Shown in pieces: positions 1 through 12,595 of a stretch of DNA of 64,000 bases. The DNA is taken from NCBI GenBank assembly GCA_008921705.1, contig VFFE01007669.1, forward strand, positions 4,409,246-4,473,245, given 5' to 3'. The notes beneath the pieces are model-generated. The model did not search any database, was not told the DNA's origin, and worked only from the letters and a program-made list of their open reading frames with translations. A program made the position numbers and the translations under genes. Within the stretch, counting starts at the first letter, position 1; every line of letters starts with the position of its first letter. Source of the DNA: Burhinus oedicnemus. Its lineage: Eukaryota > Chordata > Aves > Charadriiformes > Burhinidae.

Positions 1-476
1 CTAGCTACCAACAAATTTGCAATTGTTCATAGAGTTTCATAAATGGTAAAATTAATTTCAATTTAGTATTTCTTAAATAGGAAAAACATGGAGAACATTG
101 AATTGAAAAGATGCATTGCTTTTATAATTTAAGACATCAAAGCTTGTCTAAGAAACTTATGATCATGTATTTTGGTGATGCTGTTCTATTATGTCACTAC
201 ATTTAAAAAAACCCAACAAATAAACAACAACCAACAGACAAAAAAACCCCCAAAGATGATGCAGAAAGCCTGTCTGCCCCATCCTAAGTGACATAAAATC
301 TAATTAAATCCTCATGAGAGTTATTTTGAGCACAGGTTAAACGAAGACCCAAAATCCATATGTTTTTATTTAAATCTGGGGAACTACAGATTTTTAAACT
401 GTAAGTTCCATGTTGCTTTACAATATTTTGTAGCTAAGCTCATATTCACCAACTTTTTGTTTTGTTTTAATTTCAG
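1..476 (+). other. METTL8 intron (5' end outside the window)
   Basis: AT-rich sequence ending in a polypyrimidine tract and TTTCAG acceptor at 476. No other coding signal was seen. Confidence 0.7.
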
Positions 477-868
477 ATAAATATGAGAGAGAAGCCAGTA
501 AATATTGGAATGAATTTTACAAGACTCATAAAAATAACTTTTTCAAGGATCGCAACTGGCTGTTTCTGGAGTTTCCAGAAATTCTTCCAGAAAAAAGGAG
601 AGAAGAGTTGAAAACAGAAGAAAGATCTTCAGAACACACAAAAATAAATAGTACCAACAGTTTTTCACACAAAAATGAAATGTTTGAGGAAGGAGAAAAA
701 TTTTGGAAGAAAAATTCTGGAGGTGGTTCTACTTCTGTACAAGGATACGTATATAATAAAAAACAAGCAAAATCTCTTACTGACAATCCTCAGGGTAAAA
801 ACTGTGGAGAAGGACTTGGCAGGCTAGAATCCTTCCCTGGTAGTGATGCCACTTACAGAATATTAGAG
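477..868 (+). CDS. METTL8: METTL8 coding exon a (N-terminal block and variable linker)
   Basis: The acceptor is TTTCAG ending at 476. The exon starts with 2 nt of a split codon, then reads [10 protein letters not shown] from 479. It ends GAG|gtaatg, a phase-0 donor, at the E of RILE|V. The region from about PEKRREELK to [14 protein letters not shown] is the family's fast-evolving linker, rich in S, E and K. The open frame runs past the donor to 943, but that part has no homology and is intron. Confidence 0.92.
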
Positions 869-3800
869 GTAATGCACTGCAAATGTTCTACCCATCATAT
901 ACAACTCCACTTAATTGCTCAAAAGCCTGATAAAGATGCTTAGTAAGTTTCAAGAAAGTAAACATTTAGAATTTGACATACTATATTCATTTGTGGCAGA
1001 AACTTTCAGAGAAACCTAGGATCTGTGCTTTGTTTTCCCTTTAAAGTTTCTCCCAAATCAGAATTTAGGGCTAGATTTTCAGATTCCAGTTTCACTAGAA
1101 ATTGATTTCTAATTTCCTAAGGAAAGTTCTGTCTTAAAGTGCTCTGTCTTAAAGTGAAAGTACTTGATGCGTTCTTACCAAATGGTGAAATTGGACAAGA
1201 ATGGTCCATTTTCCTATGCAGTTTGAGAGATGGATTCTCTCTTAACTTTAGAAAGACATTGAGGAGAATCATGATCGTAGAAGTGATTTGAGAATCGTGG
1301 TATGAGCTGTTTATACCTCTTCTGTCCAACATACCTTCAAGTTTAATGAGTCCTACCTACCAACTAACTTAAGGCAAAAATAAAAAAATATGAGGTTTGA
1401 TTTGCTCATTTAATTTAATGTTTTGTTTCTCTTCTGATTTTAGGTTGGTTGTGGTGCTGGAAACAGCGTCTTTCCTATTTTGAAAGTTCTATGGTATGTA
1501 GTGCTGGATTTTCAACTATGAAAGTTCTGTTCTCATCTTCTTCATTTTCTTCAAATGTTGGTGCTAGACCAGTGCCGCAGGAAGTGTTGAGTGGATTGTT
1601 TTACAGCCCTGAAGTTGTGATTGCTTGCAGACCACAGATAATGTTGGTAGCAGCAGTACAAGATACTCCTCATACTAGTCAACCCTAGTCTTGGGGGGAC
1701 CATATTTGCTGACAAGGTTTGTCTTCAGGTGCATTCAGACTGATTTTTTTGTAATCTCAGGCAGGTGAAATATTATCTTGTCTTAATGTCTCCGTAAAGC
1801 TACCAGATACCTCTTCAAAAGGCCAAAATCAGAGGCAGTAGATTATGGCATGTGATCTACTGGTAAAAAGTTGTATTATTTCTGAATTTGGCTGCTACAT
1901 TTTGTCATATTGCTTCAGGTTTTAGTGTCAAGGACGGCACAAGTCCTGTATTGCATTACTTAATTCCCTGAAACATCTTAATCCACTTAGCTTCCGGTTT
2001 TAGAAAAAGCTGTTAGAGCAGCATGTCCTCCCTTCTATGAAGGCAGGAAGATTTTATTGGAAAGGCTGTGGTGTTGAAATAGATTTCTTTTTATTCATGG
2101 CTCCAAGAGCTTGAGTATGGCACAGTTTGTTATTCTATAAATGAATTCTGATTGCTGGCATCACCACTGTACAGAAATACTCCATTTTGCAGGTATGGAA
2201 ACAGAGAGCAGGGGGAATTGAGTGAGGCACCAGGGTCATACATGAAACCTATTAATGTTAGCAGTGCATCTTCATCCCAAAACAAATGCTGTGCTTTAGA
2301 CAGCATATGATGAAAGGGGAGCCCCGTTTCATATGGAAATTTTGGGAAGTAACACTGTATAGGGAAAAGATACCATGTGGCTATATTAAAAAAAGATGAG
2401 ACACTTTTGTGTTTTCCTCAGAGGAGGCATTAGTCATAGTTTGGCATTTCTGATAATTAAGAATCCACTCATTATGTATTTTTCCTGGAGATCTCCATTC
2501 TTATGCAAATCCTTCAGTCAATCATATTGGTTTGTACATTGAACAACTCACACGTTTGTCTTGTATATGACCTGATGGAAACATCTCTTCTCTCTTACCA
2601 GGTCTGGCTCTATAGCACAGTTGGTTTTACTCTGAATTTAATAATATAAAAATTGGCTTTTGTATGGATATAAAAAGAAACCCGTGCCAAGTATGAGTAT
2701 ACCCTAGCTACAAAAAAATTTTCCGCTTAGGTTTGTAACACAAAACTGCTTCCACCTGCCCCCCTTAAAATTTGTTACTGCTTTTTTTTATGCAGTGCAT
2801 CATGAAATCACCATCCAGATCAAGCTGTGTCTTTGTTTTAAGTTGACTTTCTACATAGCTCCTATTCTGCTCTAAAAAAATTAAAATAGCAACCTAACAA
2901 GTCAATTAGGTAATCAGCTTAACCTTTCCCAAGGGACTGGCTGGGTCCAAAGCCTGGCTGCTTGTCCTTATCCATGATAAATATCTAAACTCATTGACTC
3001 CCATGGTGGGCACAGAGCTGATAAAAGTTTTGTTCAGCAACAAAGATGGAATATATTCTGGTCCACAAGGGTTCTTCTGTTGAGCCCTCAGAGAGAGGTC
3101 AGTAACTCAGCTGTGTATACTGTGAGATCTTATAGGCACTGCCAGAGTTTATTGATTCCCTTTCTAAAGAAACCATCTGTCCAAAATCACAAATATTTTT
3201 TAAGAGAGATTAATTGATAATGAGTTGACCATGAGGTCATCCCTCAGTAGCTTTTAAGGGGCTTGCTCAGTTTCTCTTAAATGAATTTTTCAGAAATGAA
3301 AAAAATTTCTCTCTAGAGTTACTAGTACTGATGAATGGTACGAGGAAGTTTTCAGCTGGGTTAGTCTTGGATGGGAAAGGAAGGGAAAACAGTTCTACAG
3401 GAATTTCTTATTCATCTTGCCTTACAAAACAAAAGCGATAATGGAGGGAAACAACCAATACTGCTTAATCTAATCAAAAGCACAGCAAACTGGCACATGG
3501 GAACTCAAACCTCTACAGAACTGTGGATGACTTTTGCAAAACCCCACCCCTGCCCAAATCATATTGCTAATTAAAGTGCATACATGGGCTAACGGTAGAG
3601 ACTTAATGCAGTGCTTCTGTAAGAAAATGTGACCTATTAATGTGCATTTATGTAATATAACACCAGGACATTGTCATCAATCCTGACAGCCCTCTGTGAC
3701 CTTCTTTCTTTTCTTTTTCGCTTCCTCCCTGACAAGGCTATAATTCTCCTTTTTATACTAACTGCCTGTTGATTTTCTTATGAATTTGTCTGCCCTATTG

Positions 3801-6800
3801 GTTCATTACAACCTATGTGGCTTTCCATGTGCTAGACATCAATAAGGCATGCTTGATCAAACCTGTGGAGAATCCCAAAGGGCCCTCTGTAGTTCCATGA
3901 ACACTGATACAGACTTTCATCTTTTATAATAATAATTTTTTAACTGATGTTGGTTTTGTTTTCCTAGCAATACACCTGGAACCTTTCTATACTGTTGTGA
4001 TTTTGCTTCAGGAGCAGTAGAGCTGGTAAAGGTAATTCATATGCTCGCTTTAGAGTACCTTATAAGCCTGTAATTCAGGAGGCTGCCAGGAAGCCATCTT
4101 CATGAAAAAGAATGTGATGGCTTTGACAACTTTTAACTGAAGTTTTCGGTATTCCAAAGAACAAAGTCTTACTCTATGCAGAGAGGAATGAATACCATCA
4201 GTGAGCTTGCTTCTCAGCTTGAGTAAGATACCAGACAGAATAGGCTTTTATATGAGATGTTTTACAATGCTGAATAATTGAAGAAAAAAAGTTTCTTGAG
4301 TCACAGTAAACGTATTAACTACTACTGTTCTCTCTGTGCCTCTTTTCATCTTTTTCCTGACAGTCACATTCGTCCTACAATTCAGCCTGGTGTTCTGCCT
4401 TTGTTCATGATGTGTGTGATGATGCTTTACCCTATCCTTTTCCAGATGAGATCCTGGATGTCATTCTCCTTGTCTTTGTGCTCTCTACTATTCATCCTGA
4501 CAGGTAAATGAAGACTAAAGCGCAAAGCAAATGGGTTAAATCTCTTTTATCACTGGAGTTTTTCAAGAATAGCAAAAGAAGATGATGAATCTTTAATTTA
4601 TTATTTAGTAAGCTACAATATATATAAGCCAAGGTATTTTAAATGCTGTTTCCCATTTTCAGGCTTCAAGAGAAAAGCTGGTTAGGCTAATTCATTAGTG
4701 AGCCTCCTATCTCCATGAAAATACAAAGGGTATATTGTAACTAAATACATCCCTATTAAAAGTGACAGTGATTCAAGAAAATTACAAATTTAAAAAACAG
4801 ACTGCTAGTCATCTAGAAGGAAATTATTTTTAGTGATCAAAACCAAGCATTCATGATTTAACACCTTTCAATACGTTCATAAAGACTTAGGTTGCTGATT
4901 TAGCCACATGCAAATGCTTACACGCAGGCCTTTTAAACCAAAATGCATTCAGGATTTTGAAACTTGTTTGGATTAAGAAAACTTGATCTAATTTTCATGC
5001 ATACGGTTATGTTGAGTGCTGTTAGCATTGTTACTAATGCCTTTCAATCTCTAATGAACCAAACTTTGACTGTTAAGGCTGGCTGATTGTGAAAATGCCC
5101 TTTTTTTAAATGGGAAAAATGCAAACGAGAGCATGTGAGTTAAAATCCTTGATTCTTCCTTTAACTAGATCATATGAAGGGAAATACATGCTGTATGTGT
5201 GGTAATACATTTATTACTTTAAGCATGTCATTAAAATGGGCTTGGCAAACAGAACAGTATTTGCCTAAGTCTGAGAACTGGTTCCCTGCCTCCCTGCCTA
5301 AGTTATTAATGATTAGCTTTACAGAAAAATCTTTCCCATATAGGATATTGCTCCTTCCTGTTTGTTCAGAGATGAGCCCATGAGTCATGCAAAGCCTGGG
5401 TCCAGATTTCAAAAACAATTCAAGCAGTAGATTTCAGATCTCTGTAACTGTGGTGATGCTGCCAGGAAGAAATTGGACAATAGAGCTGCATTCATTCAAT
5501 CGCTGTGTCTGTAGAAGCAGTAATCAGATGTTCTGTCAGAATTTCTGTGGATCTTTTCCTATTAGTCATTCAAGAATGTGTTTGTCAGTTTTTTGTTTTT
5601 TGGTTTTTTTTTTCCTCCCTATGTCAGCATCTAAAGGCTGACATGGATGCTTTTGTGTGTGTGTGTGTATACACACATAAAGATTTCCATGTAATTATCT
5701 GTGTTGTAAGACCCACTTTCCAAAGATTTGTTAGTCATTACTGTCATCTCATAGAATTAAAATGACTGCATAAAGGCAAGTGTAATCCAGATTCATCTTG
5801 CTCAGTATACATTTTTTCTGGAAACTTTGAAAGTGGGAAATGAAAAAGAAAACCAAGAGAATGATGATGCAGAACTTACGCGCTTTGGAGACCTGGAAGA
5901 TATACACAAGAGGGATGCATTTGTATTCATCACAGTTGTTACTTAGTGATTTCTCTTCAGGCTATTGTGTTTAGTTTTTGATAATTGCTACTCTTGTACC
6001 TCATTTTTAACGCACTTCAATTCTGCTAGAAGTCCCCTCTAAAAGTCGGTTGCAGAATTTGAAAGGTATTAAACTTTAAGCTATAAAATTAATGTGCTCT
6101 AGTCCTACAGAATAAGATTTCTCAAAGCACTTTCATTTCTTGTGCATGTACATTTTTTCTGTGTGCACAAAACTTATGTTTATATAGGCAAAGTCTGTAA
6201 TTCTATGCACAACTACCTGTCTTGAACAGTCTCTTATTCTTAGGTGGTGCTGCCTTTTCTGTCTGTGGCAGCACACCTTGGTTGCCTGTGTTGAGCATGA
6301 GCAAAGAGGACAACTTTTAAAGCACCTGGCTTCCTCTAAGGGAATTCCGTGCTTAAAAAGTGTATGCTGCTTTTTGTTCTTGTTTGTTTAGAAGTATGAT
6401 ACTATTTTCTGCTGAACCACCTACGAATTCTGTCCCTTAAAAATCAAGGTAAGATGCCTGCACTGCTGTTGCACAAGGATCAAATTGCATTAGTGCTTCA
6501 GTTCTGACATTCTTTGGGCAAGGGGGTAAGGCTACCTGAGAGACAGGGATGGTGCAAGCGTGTTCTCTTTGTACGCAGTAATGGTATGCTGATTTTGTAT
6601 AGTTAAGTAGGACTTACTCTTCTTTAGCTCTTTTCAGATACAGCACCCTGCCTTTCCTTTCCATTTATTTAGCATTCACTCTGGCTCCACATCTTCTACA
6701 CAGTCTGTCTTCTCTGTGGGAGGAAGGGTTGAATTAGGCAAGTGGACTATTCTACCTTGCAGCGTGCCAGATGCAGACTGCCTTTTGTTGTCTTTCATGA

Positions 6801-9800
6801 ATGTGGAAAGCCTGAGTCCTTCAGTTTATTTTGAAAGAGGGAGGCAAATCTAATGCTGATCTAATGTTAGGCACCAATATAGGCTAGGGGTGGACCTGCT
6901 GGAAAGCAGTTCTGAGGAGAAGGATCTGGGGGTCCTGGTAGAGAGTAAATTATCTATGAGCCAGCAATGTGCCCTTGTTGCCAGGAAGGCCAATGGAATC
7001 CTGGGCTGCATAGGGAAGAGTGTGGCCAGTAGGTCGAGGGAGGTCATTCTCCCCCTCCACTCGGCAGTGGTGAGGCCACAGCTGGAATACTGTGTCCAGT
7101 TCTGGGCTCCCCAGCTCCAGCGGGACAGGGAACTACTGGACAGGGTCCAGCATAGGGCAACAAAGATGACTGGGGAATTGGAGCACCTCCCTTATGAGGA
7201 AAGGCTGAGAGCTGAGACTCTTTAGCCTGGCTAAGAGAAGGCTGAGGGGAGACCTTAATCTTGCTTATAAGTATCTAAAGGGTAGGCTGAAGGAGGATGG
7301 AGGCAGACTCTTTTCCGTGGTTCCCAGTGACAGGACGAGGGGCAACGGGCACAAGTTGGAACATAGGAAGTTCCATTCAAACATAAGGAAAAACTTCTTT
7401 ACGGTGAGGGTGACAGAGCACTGGAACAGGCTGCCCAGGGAGGCTGTGGAGTCCCCTTTTCTGAAGATTTTCAAGACCCGCCTGGATGCAGTCCTGAGTA
7501 ATGTGCTCTAGGCATTCCTGCGTCAGCAGGGCAGTTGGACTAGATGATCTCTAGAGGTCCTTTCCAACTCTGAAAATTCTGTGATTCTGTAATGAAGGGG
7601 AAAGAGTACTGTCTATGGTACTTATCCCTGTCATGCATACAGCAGGCTGGTGTAATCTTGTTAAGGAAGAGCTGATGCTAGATATCACCAAGATTCACAA
7701 AGTTGTCAACATTTTGGAGGATGCAGACTTTCCTCCTATAACTAGCCATATCTCCAGACGGAGTTCTGCCAGATTCCTCTCCTGAGGTACTACTCAGATT
7801 ATTCTTTCCATCCTCAACCATTAGGTGTGGAGATACTGATTTTATGTGTAGGATCAGTACCTCCATAAAGAAACCAGGTAAGTTTTTGTCTGAGTTCCAG
7901 GCCCTTGATTTTGCTATGTAGAGCAAGAAGACTCAGTCTAGCTCACCAATGCACATAGTGAACTGCTCATTCATTGTTTGTCATATATCTGCCCGACCCA
8001 CATACTCAAAAACTGTGTTTTAATCCATCCTTGAGATTCTGCTGAAGTGAAGGAGAAGGATTCCTTTTCTCTTTTCAGTTTGTATCCTCTTACAGTTCCT
8101 TTTAAATTTTTGGTTTAGAGGCTTTTTTGTAAAGAGTTCTCCCTATTCACTAGTGCCTGGCCTTTTTATAGTAAATATAGACACATTCTCGCTGTAGTTT
8201 TGGAAATCTATGTGTATTCCAAGCATCTAGAAAAAAACAGTTACGTTTACAAATTTCATCAGTATCCCATCTATTTTCTAAGGATGCAAAGGGTTGTAAA
8301 CAGGTTGGCTAAACTACTGAAACCCGGAGGAATGTTGTTATTTCGAGACTATGGAAGATACGATACAGCTCAACTTCGTTTTAAAAAAGGTAATGCCTGA
8401 ATGCTTTTGTAATGCATTTTGTCATTTTAACTCTTTTTGGAAAAAAAAAAAAAGTGACATGTCCTTTTTCATTACGGCTCTAATTTCTTAGGTCACTGCT
8501 TGTCAGAAAATTTTTATGTACGAGGAGACGGAACCAGAGTATATTTCTTTACTAAAGGTATGAAATGGTATAGTTTTATAGAAAGGGTTGAGTGTCTCTC
8601 AAGATGATTAGGTTATAAAAGCTCATCTTAGAACAGAAATCTAAAGAAGGTTTTATTGACTTTTTAAAAAATTCTCTGCTTTTACAAAGCTCAAAGGTAA
8701 CTGTTGTAAGAAAATAATTCCCTTTATGTGTACACTTGTTGCATCTGGGTTCCTGCAAGACTGCTTGCAGACATCACTGGAATTTCTCTTTGTCTAAGCA
8801 TCTTGTGTCTAATGGTATGCTCAAATTCTGTTATTCAAAGATGTACATGATTTTTTTCTTAAAATATGAGATAAACATGCTTGGAAGGACAGTTGGTAGC
8901 AGTTCTCTGATATTTTGTTCTGCTGTGTTGGTGATTCTGAGCTGTGAGGCTGCTCTTTCTGCAGGAGCTAAACTTGAATTCCTGATTATGGATACTATTG
9001 CTCTTTGCCCGTCCACTCGCTTGGTTCTGTTGGCAGTCAGCTTAGACTGGTATATGTTAGCCCAGCTATTGGAAATCGTGAAAGTGAACATCAAAGTACT
9101 ATTTATTTATTTTTCTTTTTACCCTCTGCAACCTGGACTGTAAGCAATAGAGATGGATCAGGATTTATCCCAGCCTGAGTAATTTTAGAAGTGAGAAGGA
9201 GGATCTGGGACATGTACGGGAAATCACTTCATTTCAAAGAGCCTTCTCAGTTTTTAAATGTCTTGTTTTGTGCTTACTCACGACAAAGAAACTTAAAGTT
9301 TTCCAGTGATGACTGACAAGGAGGAGATAATGACGTTGGGATAAATGTGTGGATTGTCGTTTGGCAGGTGAAATAGCTCTGTCTTGATAATATGCGAACA
9401 GTGACCAAATGGCATGCATTTATTTTCCTCAACTCTGGCATACTGAACCCTCTGAAGAAAGGGGATCTATGAATGCCATGAGTAATAACTGATGTGATTT
9501 GGGCCTCAACATAACACTTTTTACTGTAATATAAATCAAGAGCTGCAAAAATGAATTTCTAACCGAAGACTTCTTACAGGCAGTTTCCTTGATCTTTCAA
9601 ATCACAAAACAGATTTAGTTCCATCTTTGGTTGAACTGCAGGTTGTTAATTACTGCATTCTACAAATGTCTTTTTTTTAATTACAATAATTCTTCATATG
9701 AGAAAATAGATGAGGTGTGGAACATGTTCAACTTGGCTGGATTAAATGAAGTACAGAATTTAGTTGATCGGCGATTACAAGTAAACAGGAAGAAAAAAGT

Positions 9801-9900
9801 GAAAATGCAGAGAGTTTGGATACAAAGCAAGTTCCAAAAACCATTGCTGCTATCTCTGAATAATCCTGAAGAAACCACCAAAAGGCACCCTTGTAGATAA
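477..9900 (+). CDS. METTL8: METTL8, tRNA (m3C32) methyltransferase, last seven coding exons (5' partial)
   Basis: SAM-dependent class I methyltransferase. Family knowledge: METTL8 makes 3-methylcytidine at position 32 of mitochondrial tRNA-Thr and tRNA-Ser(UCN). Exons seen: 477-868, 1444-1493, 3968-4031, 4364-4503, 8283-8389, 8492-8557, 9710-9900. All introns are GT-AG. The pieces total 1010 nt: 2 nt finishing a split codon, then 336 codons including TAA. Visible in order: the N-terminal block [20 protein letters not shown] and [17 protein letters not shown]; a variable linker; SAM motif I ([11 protein letters not shown], across exons 1-2); [63 protein letters not shown]; and [12 protein letters not shown] near the C-terminus. 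The mitochondrial targeting end lies outside the window. The sequence also resembles METTL2, but PEKRRE in the linker and the TLK1 neighbour favour METTL8. No catalytic-domain damage is seen, so the gene looks functional. Confidence 0.93.
1444..1493 (+). CDS. METTL8: METTL8 coding exon b (SAM-binding motif I)
   Basis: A 50-nt exon after TTTTAG. It encodes [16 protein letters not shown] plus two bases of a Cys codon, and its donor is |gtatgt. GCGAGNS is the glycine-rich loop that binds S-adenosylmethionine. It joins in frame to the preceding E (LE|VGCG). Confidence 0.92.
2181..2250 (+). repeat. Possible ancient MIR/CORE-SINE-like fragment
   Basis: Lies in the METTL8 intron between exons b and c. 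The order TCCATTTTGCAG, then TATGGAAACAGAGAGCA, then GAGTGAGGCACCAGGGTCATAC parallels the MIR-type consensus (cattttacagatgaggaaactgag ... aggtcacac). The match is by eye and partial. A decayed L2-tail or CORE-SINE origin is equally possible. Confidence 0.4.
3968..4031 (+). CDS. METTL8: METTL8 coding exon c (motif II)
   Basis: The acceptor is TTCCTAG and the donor AAAG|gtaatt. The 64 nt complete the Cys codon and encode [21 protein letters not shown]. The Asp of CCDF is the expected acidic residue contacting the SAM ribose in this fold (family inference). Confidence 0.92.
4364..4503 (+). CDS. METTL8: METTL8 coding exon d (motifs III-IV)
   Basis: The acceptor is CTGACAG and the donor ACAG|gtaaat. 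The 140 nt encode [20 protein letters not shown], then [26 protein letters not shown], and the first two bases of an Arg codon. This matches the METTL2/8 core (FVHDVCDD, PFPDxILDV, VFVLSxIHPDR). Confidence 0.92.
5655..5680. repeat. (TG)n/(CA)n palindromic microsatellite
   Basis: A TG run leading into ATACACACA. Positions around 5,663-5,678 form a perfect palindrome (TGTGTGTATACACACA). Intronic, in the METTL8 intron between exons d and e. Confidence 0.75.
6868..7590 (+). mobile_element. 5'-truncated CR1 LINE, plus strand, in a METTL8 intron
   Basis: Encodes the C-terminal part of CR1 ORF2. It starts near [20 protein letters not shown], runs through [33 protein letters not shown] and [20 protein letters not shown], and reaches a stop at 7509-7511 (TAG). 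It then has a CR1 3' UTR (gatgatctctagaggtcctttccaact) ending in ATTCTGTGATTCTGT at ~7,590. The EN and RT catalytic domains are missing, so this is a dead 5'-truncated copy. At least one frame break or stop near 7,223 interrupts the reading frame. It inserted in the same orientation as the host gene. Confidence 0.93.
8283..8389 (+). CDS. METTL8: METTL8 coding exon e ([12 protein letters not shown] block)
   Basis: The acceptor is TTTCTAAG and the donor AAAG|gtaatg. It completes R of HPDR and encodes [20 protein letters not shown] then [15 protein letters not shown]. The preceding intron is 3.8 kb and carries a CR1 insertion (6,868-7,590). Confidence 0.92.
8492..8557 (+). CDS. METTL8: METTL8 coding exon f
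   Basis: A 66-nt exon between TTTCTTAG and AAAG|gtatga. It encodes [20 protein letters not shown] then TK, which closely matches METTL2/8 proteins. It is separated from exon e by an intron of only 102 nt. Confidence 0.92.
9710..9900 (+). CDS. METTL8: METTL8 terminal coding exon
   Basis: The acceptor AAAATAG at 9709 is chosen because it restores phase (G|AT GAG GTG TGG) and gives [20 protein letters not shown], aligned to the family's EV..MF....EKQNLVD block. Next come [20 protein letters not shown] and KFQKP. The short tail [18 protein letters not shown] is not conserved. TAA lies at 9898-9900. The open frame upstream of 9710 is intronic. Confidence 0.9.
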
Positions 9901-10095
9901 TTGTACCATGAACTCCAGAAACTGAAGGAAATTTGAGTATGTATATTTCCTATAAATCTTGTGTTAGCCACTGAAAACCTTTCCCTGATTTTTTTGTAAA
10001 TGTATGTGTGTGAAAATGATCGGGGGGAGGGGGGGGAGGGAGCATTTCTGACTTCTGCTTTATGTGCAATAAAGGCATATGCATTAATCTAGTCA
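9901..10095 (+). terminator. METTL8: METTL8 3' UTR and poly(A) signal
   Basis: About 170 nt after the stop there is a canonical AATAAA at 10,068-10,073, so cleavage is expected near 10,085-10,100. A G-rich run (10,022-10,040) sits just upstream. A later AATAAA at 13,154-13,159 could serve a longer isoform, but nothing in the sequence favours it. Confidence 0.6.
10022..10040 (+). promoter_or_regulatory. G-quadruplex-capable run in the METTL8 3' UTR
   Basis: Reads G6-A-G8-A-G3, which allows four or more G-tracts of at least three with short loops on the mRNA sense strand. It lies 27 nt before the AATAAA. A role in 3'-end processing is inference only. Confidence 0.45.
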
Positions 10096-12557
10096 TAACT
10101 GTGACCAGGCACTATTTTACTTCCTTGAATATGACTGGTCAATGAGTATAAGGATGTATCTTGTTCCTGTTGAAATTCACAATATAAAAAAAGTTTTAGA
10201 CCGAAGCACAATTGTTTCAGAGATTTAGAGAAAGAGAATACCTGTTCCTCGCTATCACTACAAGCTGTGCTGTGTTAATTTCTGAGTCATGTCTCTTTTA
10301 ACCATGGTGTGTCTTGCAACTGTATTTCCTCTTTGGGGGGAAATTTCTTGGTGCATAAATAATGTAGACAAAATCTCTTTCTGATTTGCATGTAAGTTAT
10401 CCTTTCACACTAACTGCATGTGATATGCATAGGTATCAGGTTAGTCAGTGATTGGTGTCCTCGACTGTGGCTGACTTACTCCTCTGAAGTCTCCACTTCC
10501 CATCTATATGCTCATCAGAAACATGCCAAACTCAAGTTTCTGTAATAGCTTAGTGACACATACATTGTATTTAAAGTGCCATAGGTTGTAAACTGAACAT
10601 CATGTAGAAAAGAATTACCAAAATGCCAAAACAGTGCGGAAACCAAACAGTTAACAGTTGCCTGGATAAATGCAAGCATTATTTTTATGATATGTCAGAT
10701 AGGCTAGAGGGAGGAGCAAAAAGAGTAGCCCAGAGTACATTTTATTAATATTGCTATGGGGTAATGTAATCACACTAAAATGGTGATCTACGTAGCAGCT
10801 GAGATATTTTTGTTGTTTACAGAGAGAGATTACTTTCTTAGGGCTTAAGTCTTAGAAAGAAGACAATGTTTTTATATTGACCCTGTGGAGAGACAGTAAA
10901 AGGACAGGACTACACTAGTACATGAAGTGCTTTTAAGAAGAAAACCAAAATGCAAACACTGTTTTCAGATGCAGACTGTGATACTGAGGCTGTTTAGCTA
11001 GTATTTAAAGATGCCACTTCTGCTATTTAAATGTAATTTTACAATCACTTAGCCACAAGGAGGAGATGACAAGAAAAAGGTGAATGAATAAAATAAATCT
11101 TACTTCAACAAGGATATAGAATGCATGTAATCTATAACATACATGCAGTTTTGAGTGCCATTAACATAGTGACACTCTGAAAGACTTTTTTTGCTTTTGT
11201 TTTAGTCTGAAGGGTAAGCATGTCACAGCTAAACCCCAATTTTTTTGCAAGTTATTAGCTGCTAAGATAAGTAGAACTGATTGTCTTCTAGAAAAAAATA
11301 AATTATCTGAATTTAGATGCTAAGTATCTTAATCTCCTTTGCACCTGCTAAACTTCCATAAACCCAGATCTGTTTCAAGAATGAGGTGCAATAAGGGGTC
11401 TTTGAAGGTAGGGTCTGATCCTGCATTTCTGGTGTATTCTAAACTCCCATTAGAGTGAGATAGTGTTTTATGAATGAAGTGGCTTAGAAGGCTTTGGTTA
11501 GCAATGGCATTATTGTAACCTGCAATAAAACTCCTGTGGTATAAATCAAAGACTAAAACATAGCTGTGTTTCTTCAAGCCCTAAGTCTTAAGAGACTGTA
11601 GCAGCTCCATGGGAAATGTAAATAAATATCTGCTTATATTTTAATTAGGTTCTGCTACCCTGTGCTATTAATCGTGACTTCTGAGTATACATAGCTCTTA
11701 GTCTAGTACAAAGCATTTTCAGTTGTAGAATTTTCCAGGGGGGTGATGGTGATGATAAGCTCTTGAGCATCATGCAGTCTTATTCATGTGTGTGATGTAG
11801 ATTTTCCATGTGTAGAGGCTAATGAAATGTTTGCTTTGGCTCTCGCACTGATATGTTGATCCTGGCAAGATTTTAATATGCGGTGTTGTTAGTTTAACAA
11901 AAATGTGACATCAGAAGAAACCAAACCCTGAATTCTCGTATGGCCTTGAGCAAAATCGACTGTTTCTCTTCCACACCTTGCAGCATAAATGTTTGCTGTC
12001 TCTTTTAGAATAATGGTGCCTGTTTTAGAAGTAAGATCAGCTACTATTTCTAAGTGTAGAATATCCACTGTAAAGTGAACTGTAACTAGTCTGAACAGTT
12101 GTAAGATTGATAAAAGGGGAAATGGACAAAGACATCATTCCCAATAAGAACTTTTGAATCTGAGTAGGACTTTCTGTATTTTGGCTTCATGACACTTCAG
12201 TTTTCAAAAAGCTTAATCAAGGACATGATTTTTAAATTCTTTCAAATTGTCTGTATTGGTTGGGAAAACTAATATTACAACATTGGCAAAAGAAAGGCAA
12301 GTAGAACTACTAAAATAAAAGAAGGAAAAGAGACACAGACAACTATATAGGAAATGCAATTTACAATGCCTTATTGTTAATTAATTTCTGGGGGAAAGAA
12401 AAATTAGTGTATTGCAAACATAGTGTGCCCAGTATAGTATCACTTTTGAAATCTGAAATTACTTCTTTAATCAGATATGTACCTGAAATCTCTAATGAGA
12501 CAAACTTATAGAAGTACATATTATATAAATACTAAACATTTTAATTGTTAATTGTAA

Positions 12558-12561
<4 letters not shown>

Positions 12562-12593
<32 letters not shown>
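12562..12593. repeat. Poly(T) tract, 32 nt
   Basis: An uninterrupted T32. It has no recognisable SINE or retrogene body on either side, so I call it a simple repeat. Confidence 0.9.

Positions 12594-12595
<2 letters not shown>

Noticed and set aside
869..943. Extension of METTL8 exon a past 868
   Set aside because: The frame stays open, but the homologous V-G-C-G-A-G-N-S continues only in the exon at 1,444, and 869 starts a good GTAATG donor.
9631..9709. Longer version of the METTL8 last exon
   Set aside because: The frame is open, but using the acceptor at 9,709 is the only choice that keeps phase and aligns with the family's EV..MF block.
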